This document shows positions 62,178-64,000 of a stretch of 64,000 nucleotides of DNA, one piece after another. Every line of letters begins with the position of its first letter. Position 1 is the stretch's first letter. The DNA comes from Amblyornis subalaris (taxonomy: Eukaryota > Chordata > Aves > Passeriformes > Ptilonorhynchidae): assembly GCA_018881555.1 (NCBI GenBank), contig JACAXG010000110.1, forward strand, positions 1,321,842 through 1,385,841, written 5' to 3'. Both the position numbers and the translations under genes were made by a program. Under the pieces are notes generated by a model that saw only the letters and a program-made list of their open reading frames with translations, was not told the origin of the DNA and ran no database searches.

Positions 62178-64000
62178 GTAAGTACATTATTTTACTTTTC
62201 TCTGGATCAAGTGCACAGTCTATTAAAATAGAACTCTTCTTATTTATTTGCCTTCAAAGCACTTGAATTTTATTCTGCATCATCTCTCATTACTTTGAAG
62301 GCATTTTTTTTTAGTTCTGAGTATCTGTTGAAGACCCAAGTAAATGATATCTATTTACATGTATTTGTGTGCATATACAGAAAGGGAAGTATATGGACAA
62401 GGGAAATAATTCTGTTTTAAAGCTTAGTGTCCATTATTAAGTGTCTTTGGCTGAGAACTTTAGAATATTGGTTTTGTTAAAGTTTTTTTTTTGTTCTAAA
62501 AAATGATAAGCATTTTTTTAAAATTTGGATAAAAGGTGCTTGAAAAAAGCACCAACACTGTTGTTGGGCCTCCTACTGTCCTTTCTGGTTAGCTGCCCTA
62601 AAGCCTAGGCATACATCACATCATGTAATTTCTCTCTTAACTGGTGTGTTAACGTTTTTTAGCTAGAGAGCATATACAAGAACATGAAAAGTATTAACAA
62701 CACAAAATTCAGTTTCCTTTCAAAGCTCTATGGAAAAGCAACACATGTTCAGAATCTGCTTTTTTCTCTAACAAACGATGCCAGTGCAGATGGCGCAAAG
62801 TTGCTTTTTCCTCATATTGTAAGGGTTTGTAGAGGCAAGTATTTTTCATGAATAAAAAAGACTATCCAATAGAATATTTTGTCATCAGAACTTCTATATG
62901 AATTCCTCCAGAGGAATTCTTACTGCTAGTCCCCCTCCTGCCCCAGGGAAAAAAAAAAAGCAACATATGACAGCAGCTTCCATCTGCTCTGATTTTATTA
63001 ATAGTGCTGCTCAGATTGTGGAAATGCTAATAAATATTGACTCTTCAATGACTGTAATTTTGAGACTATAAAATAGCAGTTTAAAGGATACAAAATCTTC
63101 TGTGTATTTTATCTGGCATTTCTATAAACAGCATATGCTTAAGTAGATAGAAGCATGTGCACATGCTTGTGTTTTCCAACCTTTTGTGTAGCCTACAACT
63201 CTGTAGGCTTTGTGTGCTTTGGCATTCTCCGCTGAGCTAGAAATCCGTGCTGTTGCTGCACTGCCTCAGCTGTGCTTGCTGCACCATGAGGTTTGTTGCT
63301 TCCTATGGGCAGATGACTAGCAATGCCTCTTCCCTTCACTTCCTCTGTGCTGGTTTATCTCTTTTGACTGTTGGTATAACTAGAGGAATTAAGACAGTAT
63401 CTCTTCCTTTCTGCTTGAATAGATGTTGACGGTATGCGATACACAGTATTTTTTCATACAGTAGATCCAGATGTAATCCCTCAAAGGATTAAATCCAAAG
63501 CATAAGCTCTTTAATATGGTTTTTTTACCTCTTCCAGAAGCTTACCATCTTTTAGTCTAGTTGCTCTGTGTATTTCATTTTCGTTGTTTTCTTTGTATAG
63601 AAAGTTAGGAGCTTGTTTCCGTGGATCTATTTCACAGTAGCAATTAAAGAAAATGAGCTTATTTAATGTAGAAATTAGTGGATTCGAAAAGCAAAGCGTT
63701 CTGAAGTAGCTTGGTTCTAGTTAGCTGTACCAAATGGCTATGATTACTAGGTATACAGTAGCTGTGATTATTTCTACTGCGTATTTTACAGAAAGATGTG
63801 GTGGGTAGTGGGGGATGGAGTACATTTCACTATACTGTTGGGATAAATATTTCATATTCCTGGTTATGTATTAAGTTGAAAATGAGAAACATTAAATCCA
63901 AACTGTATCATTTCCGTGATGTAAAGGAATTCTTTAGCCATCTGAAAACATCAGTGTTGAAATACTGAAATATCAATGTCATGGCTTTTAAAAAAGCTTG
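62178..64000 (+). other. Start of the next intron, continuing past the window
   Basis: Sequence after GTAAGT is AT-rich with T runs and no second acceptor-exon-donor unit that I can support. A 60-codon open frame at 63247-63429 has no flanking splice signals of note. Confidence 0.5.

Noticed and set aside
1..64000. CRISPR array, operon, prophage, toxin-antitoxin or other microbial system
   Set aside because: No spaced direct repeats of CRISPR size, no tightly packed reading frames and no ribosome-binding sites. CR1 elements, splice signals and composition identify vertebrate nuclear DNA.
1..64000. tRNA, rRNA or known microRNA genes
   Set aside because: I looked for tRNA box A/B pairs with cloverleaf closure and for familiar microRNA seeds in long hairpins and found none. 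The tRNA-like string at 27997 is a retroviral primer-binding site, not a gene.

Overview
The window is nuclear DNA from a bird, or a close sauropsid. The evidence is three recognisable CR1-family LINE fragments with the bird-type 3' end (a run of ATTCTATGATTC-like octamers), one degraded CR1 tail, an endogenous-retrovirus LTR, an AT-rich low-CpG background, and a single dense CpG island with GT-AG splice signals. There are no bacterial or viral gene clusters, no CRISPR array and no long intact open frames. Almost every open frame here is chance, low-complexity or transposon-derived.

Layout. From 1 to about 22.9 kb the sequence is non-genic as far as I can read it. It holds an AAAGG microsatellite broken by a 210-base assembly gap (3360-3740), a CR1 tail (7155-7290), small AT and AAT repeats, and an isolated CpG-rich patch at 8360-8785. 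At 23.07-24.07 kb lies a classic TATA-less CpG-island promoter. It contains what looks like a non-coding first exon ending in a strong plus-strand splice donor (exon end 23721). There is no ATG on the plus strand from 22964 to 24122, which fits a 5' UTR exon.

From 23722 to 62120 I infer one intron of about 38 kb. It contains a sense-oriented retroviral LTR with an attached primer-binding site (about 27539-28014), CR1 copies at 48.3 kb (plus) and 58.0 kb (minus), a CR1 tail at 56.05 kb, and several short tandem or inverted repeats. Sampled lines of this interval carry T over A and G over C, as expected for plus-strand transcription. At 62121-62177 a 57-base segment has a branch point, a 3' splice site and a near-perfect donor, and is the only convincing coding exon. 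Its first base pairs give an ATG directly after the splice junction, so translation probably begins there. I do not recognise the protein from 18-19 residues and give no gene symbol. The next intron runs to the window end.

I found no undescribed multi-gene system. The items most worth checking are the start-codon exon and gene identity, the LTR with a tRNA-Arg-like primer-binding site, a perfect palindrome inside the 58 kb CR1 copy that looks like a template-switch mutation, and the isolated CpG-rich patch at 8.5 kb.
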